64,000 nucleotides of DNA, taken from NCBI RefSeq assembly GCF_002796605.1, contig NZ_CP024923.1:1922001-1986000 (forward strand), given 5' to 3'. The translations under genes and the position numbers were made by a program. Of this stretch, positions 44,246 through 53,329 are shown one piece after another. The stretch comes from Sphingomonas psychrotolerans. Its GTDB lineage: Bacteria; Pseudomonadota; Alphaproteobacteria; Sphingomonadales; Sphingomonadaceae. Position 1 is the first letter of the stretch, and each line of letters opens with the position of its first letter. Below the pieces are notes generated by a model that did not search any database, had not been told where the DNA came from, and saw nothing but the letters and a program-made list of their open reading frames with translations.

Positions 44246-46536
44246 TCGAACGTGAACCGGATCGTGCCGAACACGCTGCGCGGGGCGCCGTAATAATTAC
44301 CGCGCCCGGTTGCCGAGATACGCGCGTAGTAATTGCGGTCGAGCAGATTGTTGGCGTTGATCGAGAGCGCAATCTGCTCGCTCAGCTTGTAGCCCGCGCG
44401 CAGGTCGACCACGGCATAGGCGCCTTGGCGCACGATCGTGGAGATCACCGGCTGGTTCGCCGCGTTGATGTAGAACGGGTTGCCACCATAGGTCGCGTCG
44501 AACCAAGTAACGCCGCCGCCGAGGCTGAAGCCCCGCAATGCCCCATCGATCGGCGCATAGTTGGTGAACAGCTTCACCATATGCTCCGGAATGATCGGAG
44601 TGAGCGGGATGCCTTCGAACGCAGTGGTCGCGTTCTCAAGATATTTGGTCTTGGTGTAGGTATACCCACCGTTGATGCGCCACCCCGGCAGGATCTCGCC
44701 GCCGATCTCCGCCTCGATTCCGTGTGCGCGGACCTTGCCGACCTGCAGATAGACGGTGGCGTCGTCGGGATCGTTGAACAGGCGGTTGGTCTGCTCGATC
44801 TGATAGGCGGCGAGCGAGAGCAGCAGCGTGTCATCCATCAGCGACAATTTGGTGCCGGCTTCGAACTGCGCGCCGATCAGGGGCAACACGTCCGAACCAT
44901 CGGGCTTGCGACGGCCACTGGGCGCCGCCTGGGGCGAGAAGCTGTCGGCATAACTGACATAGAAATTGAGATTGTCGGTCGCGTCCCAGACCACGCCGGC
45001 ATAGGGCGTGAACCGGCCCTCGATCCCCTGGCGGGTGCGGTTCCCGCGCGTCGGCAGCAACACTTGGTTGTTGCTCTCCCACCAGGTCAGGCGGCCGCCG
45101 CCGGTGATTGTCAGTCCCTCGAGCGGCGACAGGCGCAGTTGGCCGTATAGGCCATATTGCTCGACCACGGTGTTGGTGCCGCCATAGACCTGAAGCACGC
45201 AATTCGCGGGCGCCGGCACGATCGGCGTGCTGGTCGCTGGGCATGTCGCGCCCGAACCCTGCACCGGATAATAATTGAGCGGACCATAGGGATCGAGCGG
45301 CGGCTCGGCAGGCGACACCGGATCGAACACGTTGATCCGCGCATAATTGGACAGGCGGGTGTAATAGCTGTCGTAATCCTGCGCCTGATAGTCCGCGCCG
45401 AGGATCAGCGTCTGGTCGCGCCCGAACAGCGGGAAGCTGCCGATGCCATTGAAATCGAACGCAGTGGTCTTGGCGTAGCTGTCGCCGCGATAGGCAATAT
45501 GGTTGGTCACGCCGTTGTTAGGTGCGCCGGTGGCCGGAGGGTTCGAAGGCGTGGTGACTGCCTGACTGCCGATATAACTGTAGACGTCGATCCGCTCGAC
45601 ATCGCTGTAAAGGCCGCTCGCGCGCAGCGTCCAGCGGTCGCTGATCCGGTGCGTCAGATCGGCATAAGCGGTCCAGGTGTCCGAGCGGAATCTATTCCAG
45701 TCCGCGCCGAGATAGGTCGAACGATCGACGTTGAGCAGCCGCCCCTCCCCGCCGGTCGTCGTACCGGCATAGCCCGGCAGACCGGACTGGATCGCGGGCT
45801 GATAGCGGTCATAATTGCCGCCGACGGTGAAAGTCGTGTCGGGACCGAGTTCGACCGACAGCGTGCCGAACGCGGCGAGGCGGAAGCGGTGCGCGACATC
45901 GAAGAACTGGTCCTGATCCTGCACCATCATGCCGCCGCGGACGCCGACGCCAGCGCCGAGTGGTGCCGAGACGTCGAGTTCGCCACGGAAATTGTTCCAG
46001 CTGCCGGCGCCGGCGCTCGCCTGTACGCGGAGGCCGTCGAGCGGGCGCTTGCGGACCAGGTTGATGCTGCCCGCCGGATTTCCCGACCCGCTGAAGAGGC
46101 CCGCCGGGCCGCGCAGCACTTCCAGCCGCTCGTAGAAGAACAGGTCGGGCACGACCGACGGGAAGTTGAACGCCAGCGTCGGCACGCCGTCGACCAGATA
46201 GTTGTTGATCACGAAACCGCGCGAGAAATACGACGGATCCTCGCTGCCGACGCCGTTGACGGTGATGCCGTTGGTGGCGGTCAGCGCATCCTCGAGCGTC
46301 TGGAGGTTCTGCGCCTCGATCTGTTCGCGGTCGATGACGGTAATGGTGTTGGGGACGTCCTTGAGCGGAGTGACGGTCTTGCCGACTTCCTGGCCATAGC
46401 TCTTGCCGACCACGATGATGTCCTCGGACCGCTGCTGTGTGGCATCGTCGGCGGGAACCGGATCCTCCTTCGCATAGGCAGGAAATGCGAAAGCGGCAGC
46501 AGCAACACTGGCCAGCAACAGGTTCACAATACGCAA
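44242..46536 (-). CDS. TonB-dependent siderophore receptor
   Basis: This 764-residue outer-membrane receptor has a signal peptide (LLASVAAAAFAFPAYA) and a plug domain with LKDVPNTITVIDREQIEAQN and the LRGPAGLFSGSGNPAGSINLV block. A barrel follows, ending in the typical C-terminal aromatic GTIRFTFE. There is no N-terminal STN signalling domain. The start TTG 46536 follows AAGGGG; an upstream GTG in frame at 46572 lacks a site. It heads a five-gene iron operon and has a Fur-box-like sequence about 50 bases upstream. The ligand cannot be told. Confidence 0.93.
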   Translation of the reverse strand: MRIVNLLLASVAAAAFAFPAYAKEDPVPADDATQQRSEDIIVVGKSYGQEVGKTVTPLKDVPNTITVIDREQIEAQNLQTLEDALTATNGITVNGVGSEDPSYFSRGFVINNYLVDGVPTLAFNFPSVVPDLFFYERLEVLRGPAGLFSGSGNPAGSINLVRKRPLDGLRVQASAGAGSWNNFRGELDVSAPLGAGVGVRGGMMVQDQDQFFDVAHRFRLAAFGTLSVELGPDTTFTVGGNYDRYQPAIQSGLPGYAGTTTGGEGRLLNVDRSTYLGADWNRFRSDTWTAYADLTHRISDRWTLRASGLYSDVERIDVYSYIGSQAVTTPSNPPATGAPNNGVTNHIAYRGDSYAKTTAFDFNGIGSFPLFGRDQTLILGADYQAQDYDSYYTRLSNYARINVFDPVSPAEPPLDPYGPLNYYPVQGSGATCPATSTPIVPAPANCVLQVYGGTNTVVEQYGLYGQLRLSPLEGLTITGGGRLTWWESNNQVLLPTRGNRTRQGIEGRFTPYAGVVWDATDNLNFYVSYADSFSPQAAPSGRRKPDGSDVLPLIGAQFEAGTKLSLMDDTLLLSLAAYQIEQTNRLFNDPDDATVYLQVGKVRAHGIEAEIGGEILPGWRINGGYTYTKTKYLENATTAFEGIPLTPIIPEHMVKLFTNYAPIDGALRGFSLGGGVTWFDATYGGNPFYINAANQPVISTIVRQGAYAVVDLRAGYKLSEQIALSINANNLLDRNYYARISATGRGNYYGAPRSVFGTIRFTFE

Positions 46537-46586
46537 CGCAACGACCCCTTTTCTTGATTCGTTGCGGCGCACTAATATTAAAGCTG

Positions 46587-46607
46587 TTGCGAGTCACTAT
46601 CAATAAC
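46587..46607 (-). promoter_or_regulatory. Fur-box-like sequence upstream of the siderophore receptor
   Basis: TTGCGAGTCACTATCAATAA resembles half-conserved Fur sites of the form TTGCxAxTxATTATCA. It is the only such site in the 305-base gap between the receptor and xylX. The rest of that gap holds the xylX promoter. Confidence 0.45.
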
Positions 46608-46758
46608 GCTGCAGAGAGCTGCATATATGCTCGCGCCGGGGGCTAATTGGGACGGCCGCTGTGTCGCCCCGGCGGCGCGCCAGGGCGATCCTCGCCGGGC
46701 GGATTGGACAGCGTTCTCGAATTATCTGACATATGGCGGCTCGCGCGGCGCTGCCGGC

Positions 46759-46798
46759 TTGACAGCGCTTCCAGCGCAACCCAATGGTAGCGCTATCA
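46759..46798 (+). promoter_or_regulatory. xylX promoter with LacI-type operator
   Basis: TTGACA at 46759 is followed 17 bases later by a weak -10. The palindrome TGGTAGCGCTATCA at 46785-46798 overlaps the -10 and probable start. The reverse complement of the same 14-mer overlaps the GH3 promoter at 58651. A LacI-family repressor bound here would block transcription. Confidence 0.72.
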
Positions 46799-46841
46799 GA
46801 ACCGAAACCCTGCAAGGCGAGGGATCTTGGAAGCCTCTACG

Positions 46842-47954
46842 ATGGAATTGCTGCCTGTCGATCACGCACAGGCGACCCTGGTCGGGCGCGTCCTGCTCGA
46901 TGCCGGGCCCACGCCCGTGCTGGTCCGCGGCGGGGATGTGCTCGACGTCTCCGGCACCGCCCCGACCGCCGCCGATCTGCTCGATCGCGACGATCTCGCC
47001 GGCGTCACCGGTCCCCGGATCTGCGGCGTCGCGGCACTCGGAACTGCCGACGGGCCCCGCCTGCTCGCCCCCGTCGACCTTCAGGTGATCAAGGCCTGCG
47101 GCGTCACTTTCGCACTCTCGGCAATCGAGCGGGTGATCGAGGAACGTGCCCGCGGCGACGCCGACAAGGCATCGGAAATCCGCGGCGATCTCGAGGCGAA
47201 GGTGGGATCCGGCATCCGCTCGGTCGTCCCCGGCAGCACCGGGGCCGCCAGCCTCAAGACCGCCTTGATCGACGCCGGCATGTGGTCGCAATATCTCGAA
47301 GTCGCGATCGGCCCCGATGCGGAGGTGTTCACCAAGGCGCCGGTCCTCTCCGCGGTCGGCTGGGGCGACGATGTCGGCATCCGCTCGGACAGCGACTGGA
47401 ACAATCCCGAACCCGAAGTCGTGCTGATCGTCGACAGCAAGGGCAATCCTCGCGGCGCCACGCTCGGCAACGACGTGAACTTGCGCGATTTCGAGGGGCG
47501 CAGCGCTCTTCTCCTCGGCAAGGCCAAGGACAATAACGCCTCGACCGCGCTCGGCCCTTTCATCCGCCTGTTCGACGCGAGCTTCACGATGGACGATGTC
47601 CGCTCCGCCGTGGTCGACCTCCAGATCGAAGGACCCGAGGGCTATCGCCTCTCGGGCACCAACAAGATGAGCGAGATCAGCCGCGATCCGACCGATCTCG
47701 TCCGCCAGGCGCTGAGCGAGCACCAATATCCCGACGGCTTCGCCTTGTTCCTCGGCACGCTGTTCGCGCCGGTGCAGGATCGCGACCATCCGGGCCGCGG
47801 CTTCACGCACAAGGAAGGCGACATGGTTCGCATCGCCACGCCGAAGCTCGGCGCATTGGTCAATCGCGTCACCACCTCGAAGGCTGCACCGCCCTGGGAG
47901 TTCGGCATCCGCGACCTGATGCGCAACCTCGTGGCGCGCGGCCTGCTCGCGTGA
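46842..47954 (+). CDS. xylX: 2-keto-3-deoxy-D-xylonate dehydratase (FAH family)
   Basis: This 370-residue protein belongs to the fumarylacetoacetate-hydrolase superfamily. The active-site and metal region includes WNNPEPEVVLIVDSKG, GATLGNDVNLRDFEGRSAL and LGKAKDNNASTALGPFIRL. In the Caulobacter Weimberg pathway XylX converts 2-keto-3-deoxyxylonate to alpha-ketoglutarate semialdehyde. Neighbouring xylB and xylC and the distant xylD support that substrate; an L-arabinose analogue is the main alternative. ATG 46842 follows GGAAG; TTG 46827 in frame is less likely. Confidence 0.87.
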   Translation: MELLPVDHAQATLVGRVLLDAGPTPVLVRGGDVLDVSGTAPTAADLLDRDDLAGVTGPRICGVAALGTADGPRLLAPVDLQVIKACGVTFALSAIERVIEERARGDADKASEIRGDLEAKVGSGIRSVVPGSTGAASLKTALIDAGMWSQYLEVAIGPDAEVFTKAPVLSAVGWGDDVGIRSDSDWNNPEPEVVLIVDSKGNPRGATLGNDVNLRDFEGRSALLLGKAKDNNASTALGPFIRLFDASFTMDDVRSAVVDLQIEGPEGYRLSGTNKMSEISRDPTDLVRQALSEHQYPDGFALFLGTLFAPVQDRDHPGRGFTHKEGDMVRIATPKLGALVNRVTTSKAAPPWEFGIRDLMRNLVARGLLA

Positions 47955-48041
47955 AAATTTCCTTCACTAGCGAATCGACTCCCCCTCTTCATGGCAACCA
48001 TGCTCACGCGCTCCGCGCGCTCCCAGGAACCCGCCCGCTCC

Positions 48042-48839
48042 ATGTCCGAAGCTGATCCCACGCACTCGCCGCTCGCACGCGATCAGCGAGCCACTTATCC
48101 CAGTCTTCGTGGCAAACGCGTGCTGGTCACAGGCGGCGGCTCGGGGATCGGCGCCGGCATGGTCGAGGGCTTTGTCCGCCAGGACGCGCAGGTCACCTTC
48201 TTCGACATCGCCGAGGAAGATTCATCGGCCCTGGTCGAGAGCCTGAAGGATGCGGATATCCCGCCGGTCTTCCAGCGCCTCGACCTTACCGACGTCGCCG
48301 CGATCCAGTCCGCGATCCATGCGCTGATCGACGAGCATGGCGCCTTCGACGTGCTGATCAACAACGCCGCCAACGACGATCGCCACACGATCGAGCAGGT
48401 CACCCCCGAATATTGGGACAATCGGATCGCAGTGAACCTGCGCCACCTGTTCTTCGCCGCGCAGGCGGTGATACCGGGGATGAAGGCGCAGGGCGGCGGC
48501 GTGATCGTCAACCTCGGCTCGATCTCGTGGCATCTCGCGCTCGAGGAACTCACGCTCTACCAGACCTGCAAGGCGGGCATCGAGGGCCTGACCCGCAGCT
48601 TCGCGCGCGAGCTCGGCCCGCACAATATCCGCTCGGTCTGCATCGTCCCCGGCAACGTCAAGACGCCGCGCCAGATGCAATGGTACACCCCCGAGGGCGA
48701 GGCCGAGATCGTCAAGGCGCAGTGCCTCGAGGGTCGCCTCCTCCCCGACGACATCGCCGCGATGGCATTGTTCCTTGCCTCGGACGACGCCCGGCTGGTA
48801 ACGGGCCACGAATATTTCGTGGACGCAGGATGGCGATGA
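48042..48839 (+). CDS. xylB: D-xylose 1-dehydrogenase (SDR family)
   Basis: This 265-residue short-chain dehydrogenase has the NAD-binding motif TGGGSGIGAG, the NNAxNDDRH block and a catalytic region with SISWHLALEELTLYQTCKAG (Ser, Tyr, Lys). The WYTPEGEAEIVKAQCLEGR stretch and closing GHEYFVDAGWR are very close to what I recall of Caulobacter XylB. It oxidises D-xylose to xylonolactone. ATG 48042 is chosen; ATG 47991 in frame has no ribosome-binding site. It is followed by xylC after one base. Confidence 0.9.
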   Translation: MSEADPTHSPLARDQRATYPSLRGKRVLVTGGGSGIGAGMVEGFVRQDAQVTFFDIAEEDSSALVESLKDADIPPVFQRLDLTDVAAIQSAIHALIDEHGAFDVLINNAANDDRHTIEQVTPEYWDNRIAVNLRHLFFAAQAVIPGMKAQGGGVIVNLGSISWHLALEELTLYQTCKAGIEGLTRSFARELGPHNIRSVCIVPGNVKTPRQMQWYTPEGEAEIVKAQCLEGRLLPDDIAAMALFLASDDARLVTGHEYFVDAGWR

Positions 48840-48840
48840 G

Positions 48841-49731
48841 ATGAGCAAAGTGGCGATTTCCGAGCCGGTCAGCATCTGGCAGCTCGGGGCGCCGCTCGGC
48901 GAAGGCCCGGTCTGGGTCGAGCGCGACCAGGCACTCTGGTTCGTCGACATCAAGAGCCACAAGATCCACCGCCTCGATCCGGCAAACGGCGCGACCCGCA
49001 GCTGGGATTCCCCCGGCCAGATCGGCTTCATCCTGCCGATCGCGAGCGGCGGCTTCGTCGCCGGCCTGCAGACCGGGCTCAGCAGGTTCGACGAGCGCGA
49101 CGGCAGCTTCACCCATATCTGCGCGCCCGAGCCCGAAAAGCCCGGCAATCGCCTCAACGACGCGACCGTCGATCCGCAGGGCCGCCTGTGGTTCGGCAGC
49201 ATGGACGACAGCGAAGAAACCATCAGCGGCGCGATCTATCGCCTCGGCGATGACGGCCATTGCATCGCGACCAGCCCGCTGGTGGCGATCACCAACGGCC
49301 CCGCAGTCAGCCCCGACGGCAAGATACTCTACCACGTCGATACGCTGGGCGGAGTGATCTACGCCTGCGACGTCGACTCCGCCGGCATGCTGGTCAACCG
49401 CCGCGAATTCGTCCGCATTCCCTATGGCGAGGGTTTTCCCGACGGCCCCACGGTCGACAGCGAAGGCTGCGTCTGGGTCGGTCTCTATGCCGGCTGGGGC
49501 GTGCGCCGCTATTCGCCGGCCGGCGAACTGCTCGAGGAAGTCAAGTTTCCGGTCAGCGCGATCACCAAGATCGCGTTCGGCGGCCCCGACCTCAAGACCG
49601 TGTTCGCGACCACCGCCAACAAGCACATCGCCCCCGCCGATCTGGCGAAGGAGCCCCATGCCGGCGACCTGTTCCGCTTCGAAGTCAGCGTCCCCGGCCA
49701 GCGCGGCGTGCTGATCCGCGAAGGCGTCTGA
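48841..49731 (+). CDS. xylC: Xylonolactonase (SMP-30/gluconolactonase family)
   Basis: This 296-residue six-bladed propeller lactonase has the metal-ligand regions LGEGPVWVE (Glu), RLNDATVDPQGRLWFGSMD (Asn, Asp), ITNGPAVSPDGKILYHVDT (Asn) and FPDGPTVDSEGCVWVGL (Asp). It hydrolyses xylonolactone to xylonate, the second step of the Weimberg pathway. It is co-transcribed with xylX and xylB. Confidence 0.9.
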   Translation: MSKVAISEPVSIWQLGAPLGEGPVWVERDQALWFVDIKSHKIHRLDPANGATRSWDSPGQIGFILPIASGGFVAGLQTGLSRFDERDGSFTHICAPEPEKPGNRLNDATVDPQGRLWFGSMDDSEETISGAIYRLGDDGHCIATSPLVAITNGPAVSPDGKILYHVDTLGGVIYACDVDSAGMLVNRREFVRIPYGEGFPDGPTVDSEGCVWVGLYAGWGVRRYSPAGELLEEVKFPVSAITKIAFGGPDLKTVFATTANKHIAPADLAKEPHAGDLFRFEVSVPGQRGVLIREGV

Positions 49732-49774
49732 CCCGCGCCTTATTGCGATAGATTAGCAATAAAGCTGCGAATGA

Positions 49775-50269
49775 TTAGCAATCCATCGTCGCTTCGAGCT
49801 TCTTGAGCAAGGTCGAAAGCACCCATTGCTCCTTGTCGGCAAGCCCGGCCAGCAGTCGCGCCTGAAGCGCCATTTCGCTCCGAAACGCCTGCTCGACCAG
49901 CCCCCTGCCCTTGGGCGACAGTTCGACGAAAACGCTGCGTTTATCGTCGCTTGCGGCAGGGCGCCGGATCATCCGCGCGACCTCCAGCCTGTTGAGCCGC
50001 GCAGTCAGCCCGCCCGACGATATGCCCAGCGCGCGATAGAGTTCGGTCGGCCGCATCCGATGCGGCGGCGGCGCGGCGCGCAGGGTCGCGAGCACGTCAT
50101 AGCCGCCTCCGTCGATGCCATGCTGCGCGAGCAGCGGCTCGACCGCGAGCCGCGCCTTGAGCGCGATCCGCCGCACCCGCCCCAGCACCGAAAGCCCGCG
50201 CGTATCGACATCGGGCATCGCCGCCGACCATAAGGTGATCAACTGGTCGACAGGGTCGGTTTCGGCCAT
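49775..50269 (-). CDS. MarR-family transcriptional regulator
   Basis: This 164-residue winged-helix protein has helix GGYDVLATLRAAPPPHRMRP, the recognition region TELYRALGISSGGLTARLNR and the wing RPAASDDKRSVFVELSPKG. The upstream region contains palindromes built on TCTCGACGTCGAGA, probably its own operator. The controlled partner may be the NTF2-like gene on the other side. No link to xylose genes is visible. Confidence 0.92.
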   Translation of the reverse strand: MAETDPVDQLITLWSAAMPDVDTRGLSVLGRVRRIALKARLAVEPLLAQHGIDGGGYDVLATLRAAPPPHRMRPTELYRALGISSGGLTARLNRLEVARMIRRPAASDDKRSVFVELSPKGRGLVEQAFRSEMALQARLLAGLADKEQWVLSTLLKKLEATMDC

Positions 50270-50293
50270 GCTATCTCGCCATCAAGACATATA

Positions 50294-50364
50294 TCTCGAC
50301 GTCGAGAAACTCGACGAAAAGATGGATGCCTCCAAGATAAGACACTTATCTCGAAGTCAAGTTA
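50294..50364. promoter_or_regulatory. MarR operator region
   Basis: A perfect palindrome TCTCGACGTCGAGA lies at 50294-50307, and a related copy TATCTCGAAGTCAAGTTA at 50347-50364. Two sites of one pattern directly upstream of a marR gene are typical of autoregulation. No other gene lies in the 290-base gap. Confidence 0.65.
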
Positions 50365-50559
50365 TTTGTCTCGCGGGCAAAAGGTCTGGCTGCTCGCTAT
50401 TTGTGGGTTTTGCGGCCGCCAGAACTCTATTTCTCCGTGTTTTTAGTCCTTTGGCAAGCATTTTCCGCTGCCCCGACCTCCACCCGCCAAGGCCGGTCAA
50501 TCGCCTTGTCACTCCTCTCCCCCTCGCTAAGCTCGGCCCGCAAACAGCGGAGGAAAAGG

Positions 50560-51009
50560 ATGACGCCGGTCCTCGTTAACGGCATCGCGCTCGTCGCCGG
50601 GCTCTTCGCCGCGGTCCCGGCGGCGCAGACCACGGCGCCACGACAACTGCTCGCTGCCGCCGACAGGTTCGATCGCGCCCAGCTCAGCAAGGATGCCGCC
50701 GCACTCGATCACATGGTCTCCGACGATCTGGTGTTCATCGAAGCGAGCGGAACACGTTCGAACAAGCAGACCTTCATCGCCGGCTGGACCGCCCCCGGCG
50801 ACAGCTTCGATCCGGTCACTCTGGTCGACCGCCGCCTCGTGCCGCTCGGCCGTGAAGCCTTTCTGGTCACCGCCGAGGCCCGGCTCACCGGAATCTCGGA
50901 CGGAAAGCGCTTCGTCAGCGCCATCCGCTTCACCGATATTTTCCGGTGGATCGACGGACGTTGGCAGGCGGTGCACATCCAGGTGACGCGCCTCCCCACG
51001 GGCAAATGA
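50560..51009 (+). CDS. Secreted NTF2-like (DUF4440) protein
   Basis: This 149-residue protein has a signal peptide (GIALVAGLFAAVPAAQ) and an NTF2-like fold: helix RQLLAAADRFDRAQLSKDAAAL, then LDHMVSDDLVFIEASGT and a closing strand RWQAVHIQVTRLP. ATG 50560 follows GGAGGAAAA. The family includes enzymes and binding proteins; no catalytic residues can be named. It faces away from marR across the operator region, so it is a candidate target of MarR. Confidence 0.82.
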   Translation: MTPVLVNGIALVAGLFAAVPAAQTTAPRQLLAAADRFDRAQLSKDAAALDHMVSDDLVFIEASGTRSNKQTFIAGWTAPGDSFDPVTLVDRRLVPLGREAFLVTAEARLTGISDGKRFVSAIRFTDIFRWIDGRWQAVHIQVTRLPTGK

Positions 51010-51090
51010 GACGGCCGCGCGCGCGTACACCCCTCACCCGGTCGCTATCGACGGAGGCCGGTACCACGCAACGCCCTTGCCTCGGCGTCA

Positions 51091-51108
51091 CTTTTGCCTA
51101 GGCAAAAG
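51091..51108. promoter_or_regulatory. Perfect 18-bp palindrome at the start of the gene at 51112
   Basis: CTTTTGCCTAGGCAAAAG is a perfect inverted repeat that ends four bases before the ATG. It covers the only possible ribosome-binding stretch (AAAAGG). Its arms are the half-sites of the FlbD-type palindrome in inverted order. Confidence 0.5.
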
Positions 51109-51111
51109 GTC

Positions 51112-51369
51112 ATGGACTTCGACGACCAGCTCCGCCGCTATTTCGGCACTGCCGACCCAGCCACGCTCAGCCCCGACACGCTCGCCGACGGCACCGATCG
51201 CATCCGCGTCGATCTCGGCCTCGAAAAGGACCGCAACCGCCGCTTCGCGCTCTGGGCGCTGCTCCACATCCTCGGCAACGCGCCCGATCTCGACGTGGCG
51301 TTCAAGGACGAAGCCGACCGCGAAGCCGCGCGCAACTTCATGGACCTGATGGCCGGCGATCAGGCGTGA
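51112..51369 (+). CDS. Small acidic hypothetical protein
   Basis: This 85-residue protein starts MDFDDQLRRYFGTADPATLS. It is helical (RNRRFALWALLHILGNAPDL) and has an acidic C-terminus. It is not secreted. The family is not recognised, though the composition suggests a conserved cytoplasmic protein. A perfect palindrome overlaps its translation start region. Confidence 0.6.
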   Translation: MDFDDQLRRYFGTADPATLSPDTLADGTDRIRVDLGLEKDRNRRFALWALLHILGNAPDLDVAFKDEADREAARNFMDLMAGDQA

Positions 51370-51405
51370 GGTCGCCACCGCGCTCCCATGCGCGGTGAAC
51401 CGTCA

Positions 51406-53235
51406 TCAGGGCCGTTTGGACGCGATCCAGCGCGCGATCTTCTGCTCGAGGATGTTCAGCGGCAACGCGCCGGTCATCAGCACCTGCGCGTGGAATTCCT
51501 TTAGATCGAATTTGGCACCCAGCGCCTTCTCCGCCCTGGCACGCAGCTCGAGGATCTTGAGCTGCCCGATCTTGTAGGCGAGCGCCTGCCCCGGCATCGC
51601 AATGTAACGCTCGACTTCGCTGGTCGCGTCGGTGCGCCCCATCGAGCTGTTGTCGAGCATGTATTTGATCGCCTGGTCGCGGGTCCAGCCCTTCGCGTGG
51701 ATGCCCGAATCGACGACGAGACGCATCGCGCGCAGCATCTCGTCGTTGAGGCCGCCGAAGCGCTGATAGGGGTCCGTTTCCATGCCGAGTTCGTCCCAGA
51801 GCGTCTCGGCGTAGAGCGCCCAGCCCTCGGCATAAGCGGTGTTGCCGCCGAAGCGCATGAAGTTGGGGAGCGCTTCATTCTCCTGCGCCAGGCTGATCTG
51901 GAAATGATGCCCCGGCGCACCTTCGTGCAGATAGAGCGTCTCCTGTCCCCAGGTCGATCGCGAGGGCAGATCATAGGTGTTGTAGTAGAAGACGCCGGGC
52001 CGCGACCCGTCGGGCGCGCCTTGCATGTACGAGCCGCCGGCATCGTTCTTCTCGCGATATTCGGGAACCGGGCGTATCTCGAGCCTGGTCTTGGGCAAGG
52101 TCGAGAAGATAGTGCCAACCCGGGCGTCGACGCGCTTGCCGATCGCGTAATATTCGTCGCGCAGCGCTTCCTTGCTCGCCGGGCGGAACTTGCCGTCGGT
52201 GCGGAGGAATTCGAAGAAATCCTGCAGGTTCCCCTTGAAGCCGGTCTGGTTCTTGACCGTCTCCATCTCGCGGTGGATGCGCGCGACTTCGCTGAGCCCG
52301 AGCTTGTGCACGTCGTCGGCGGACAGCTTGAGGGTGGTGTTCTCCTCGATCAGGAAAGAATAGAGCGCCGGTCCGCCCTTCATATGAACGAGGCCGACGC
52401 CCTCGCGCGCTGCCGGCAGATATTCCTTGGCGAGAAAGTCGCGCAGGCGCTGATAGGCCGGATGGATCTCGTCGCGGATCACCGCCGCGGTCTCGGCGCG
52501 CAGCCGCGCCTGGTCAGCCGCGGGAATGTCGGCCGGGAATGCCTTGAGCGGCGCATACAGAGTCGATCCCTCGACGCCTTGGGCAAGCTGAAGATCGAGC
52601 TGGTCGGTGACGTTCCGCACGACCAGCTTTGGCTGGACGACGCCCGACTTCATCCCCTGGCGAAAGCGCTCGATCGCCGCGTCGATGAACCACGCATAGC
52701 GATGGTGGCGGCTGATGCTGTCCTGATAGTCCTTCACCGTCTTGTACGGCGCCGCGCTCTGCCCCGAGGCGAGATCGGGATAGAAGACGTGGAGGCCGGT
52801 GAAGTGATCGATCGGGCGGACGACGGTGAGCGGCAGAATCTCGGCGCTCAACGAACGCAGCGCGAGCTCGGTCTGCCATTTGAAGATGTCATAGGCGAGC
52901 TGGTCGGTAGGCGACAGCGCCGCGCGATCGATCCGGCCAAGCGCGGCGAGGTCCTTCTCGCCCGCCGCGCGCTCCGCATCGAAATAGGCGTCGCTGATAT
53001 TGTCGCCGAGCTGGTCGGCGTAGCGCATGTCGCCGCGGAACAGCGCCTCGATCGGATTGCGGCGCAGATTGTCCTCGTCGCTCTCCTTGAAGAGCGCGTG
53101 GAGCGCTGCCGACGCTTCCGCCTGCGTCGGGGCGGCGGCCACGTTCGGCGCGACGGGAGCCTCGATGCCGTTCGCAGTCGCAGAGGCAGAGACGAGAGCC
53201 GCTGCGGATGCGGCGATGAAAAGGTGAACGCGCAA
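51406..53235 (-). CDS. DUF885-family secreted protein (probable metallopeptidase fold)
   Basis: This 609-residue protein has a signal peptide (LFIAASAAALVSASATANG). The family hallmark is LHEGAPGHHFQISLAQE (HExxxHH) with a downstream Glu in AYAEGWALYAE, which resembles a zinc-peptidase site. Length is typical of DUF885. Its substrate is unknown. The likely start is TTG 53235, with GGGAG nine bases upstream; an in-frame ATG at 53277 would give a 14-residue extension before the signal peptide. Confidence 0.88.
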   Translation of the reverse strand: MRVHLFIAASAAALVSASATANGIEAPVAPNVAAAPTQAEASAALHALFKESDEDNLRRNPIEALFRGDMRYADQLGDNISDAYFDAERAAGEKDLAALGRIDRAALSPTDQLAYDIFKWQTELALRSLSAEILPLTVVRPIDHFTGLHVFYPDLASGQSAAPYKTVKDYQDSISRHHRYAWFIDAAIERFRQGMKSGVVQPKLVVRNVTDQLDLQLAQGVEGSTLYAPLKAFPADIPAADQARLRAETAAVIRDEIHPAYQRLRDFLAKEYLPAAREGVGLVHMKGGPALYSFLIEENTTLKLSADDVHKLGLSEVARIHREMETVKNQTGFKGNLQDFFEFLRTDGKFRPASKEALRDEYYAIGKRVDARVGTIFSTLPKTRLEIRPVPEYREKNDAGGSYMQGAPDGSRPGVFYYNTYDLPSRSTWGQETLYLHEGAPGHHFQISLAQENEALPNFMRFGGNTAYAEGWALYAETLWDELGMETDPYQRFGGLNDEMLRAMRLVVDSGIHAKGWTRDQAIKYMLDNSSMGRTDATSEVERYIAMPGQALAYKIGQLKILELRARAEKALGAKFDLKEFHAQVLMTGALPLNILEQKIARWIASKRP

Positions 53236-53329
53236 GATAGTGCTCCCGAAAAGAACTGTATTGCTTCGATGCGGCACCTCGCCCTCGCTGACAAGCCCCG
53301 CGCCAGGGCGGAAGCGCTTCGAGCGGACG

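Noticed and set aside
49749..49785. Direct repeat GATTAGCAAT between xylC and marR as a phage attachment site
   Set aside because: Only two 10-base copies, no tRNA and no integrase nearby; probably chance or a minor regulatory repeat.
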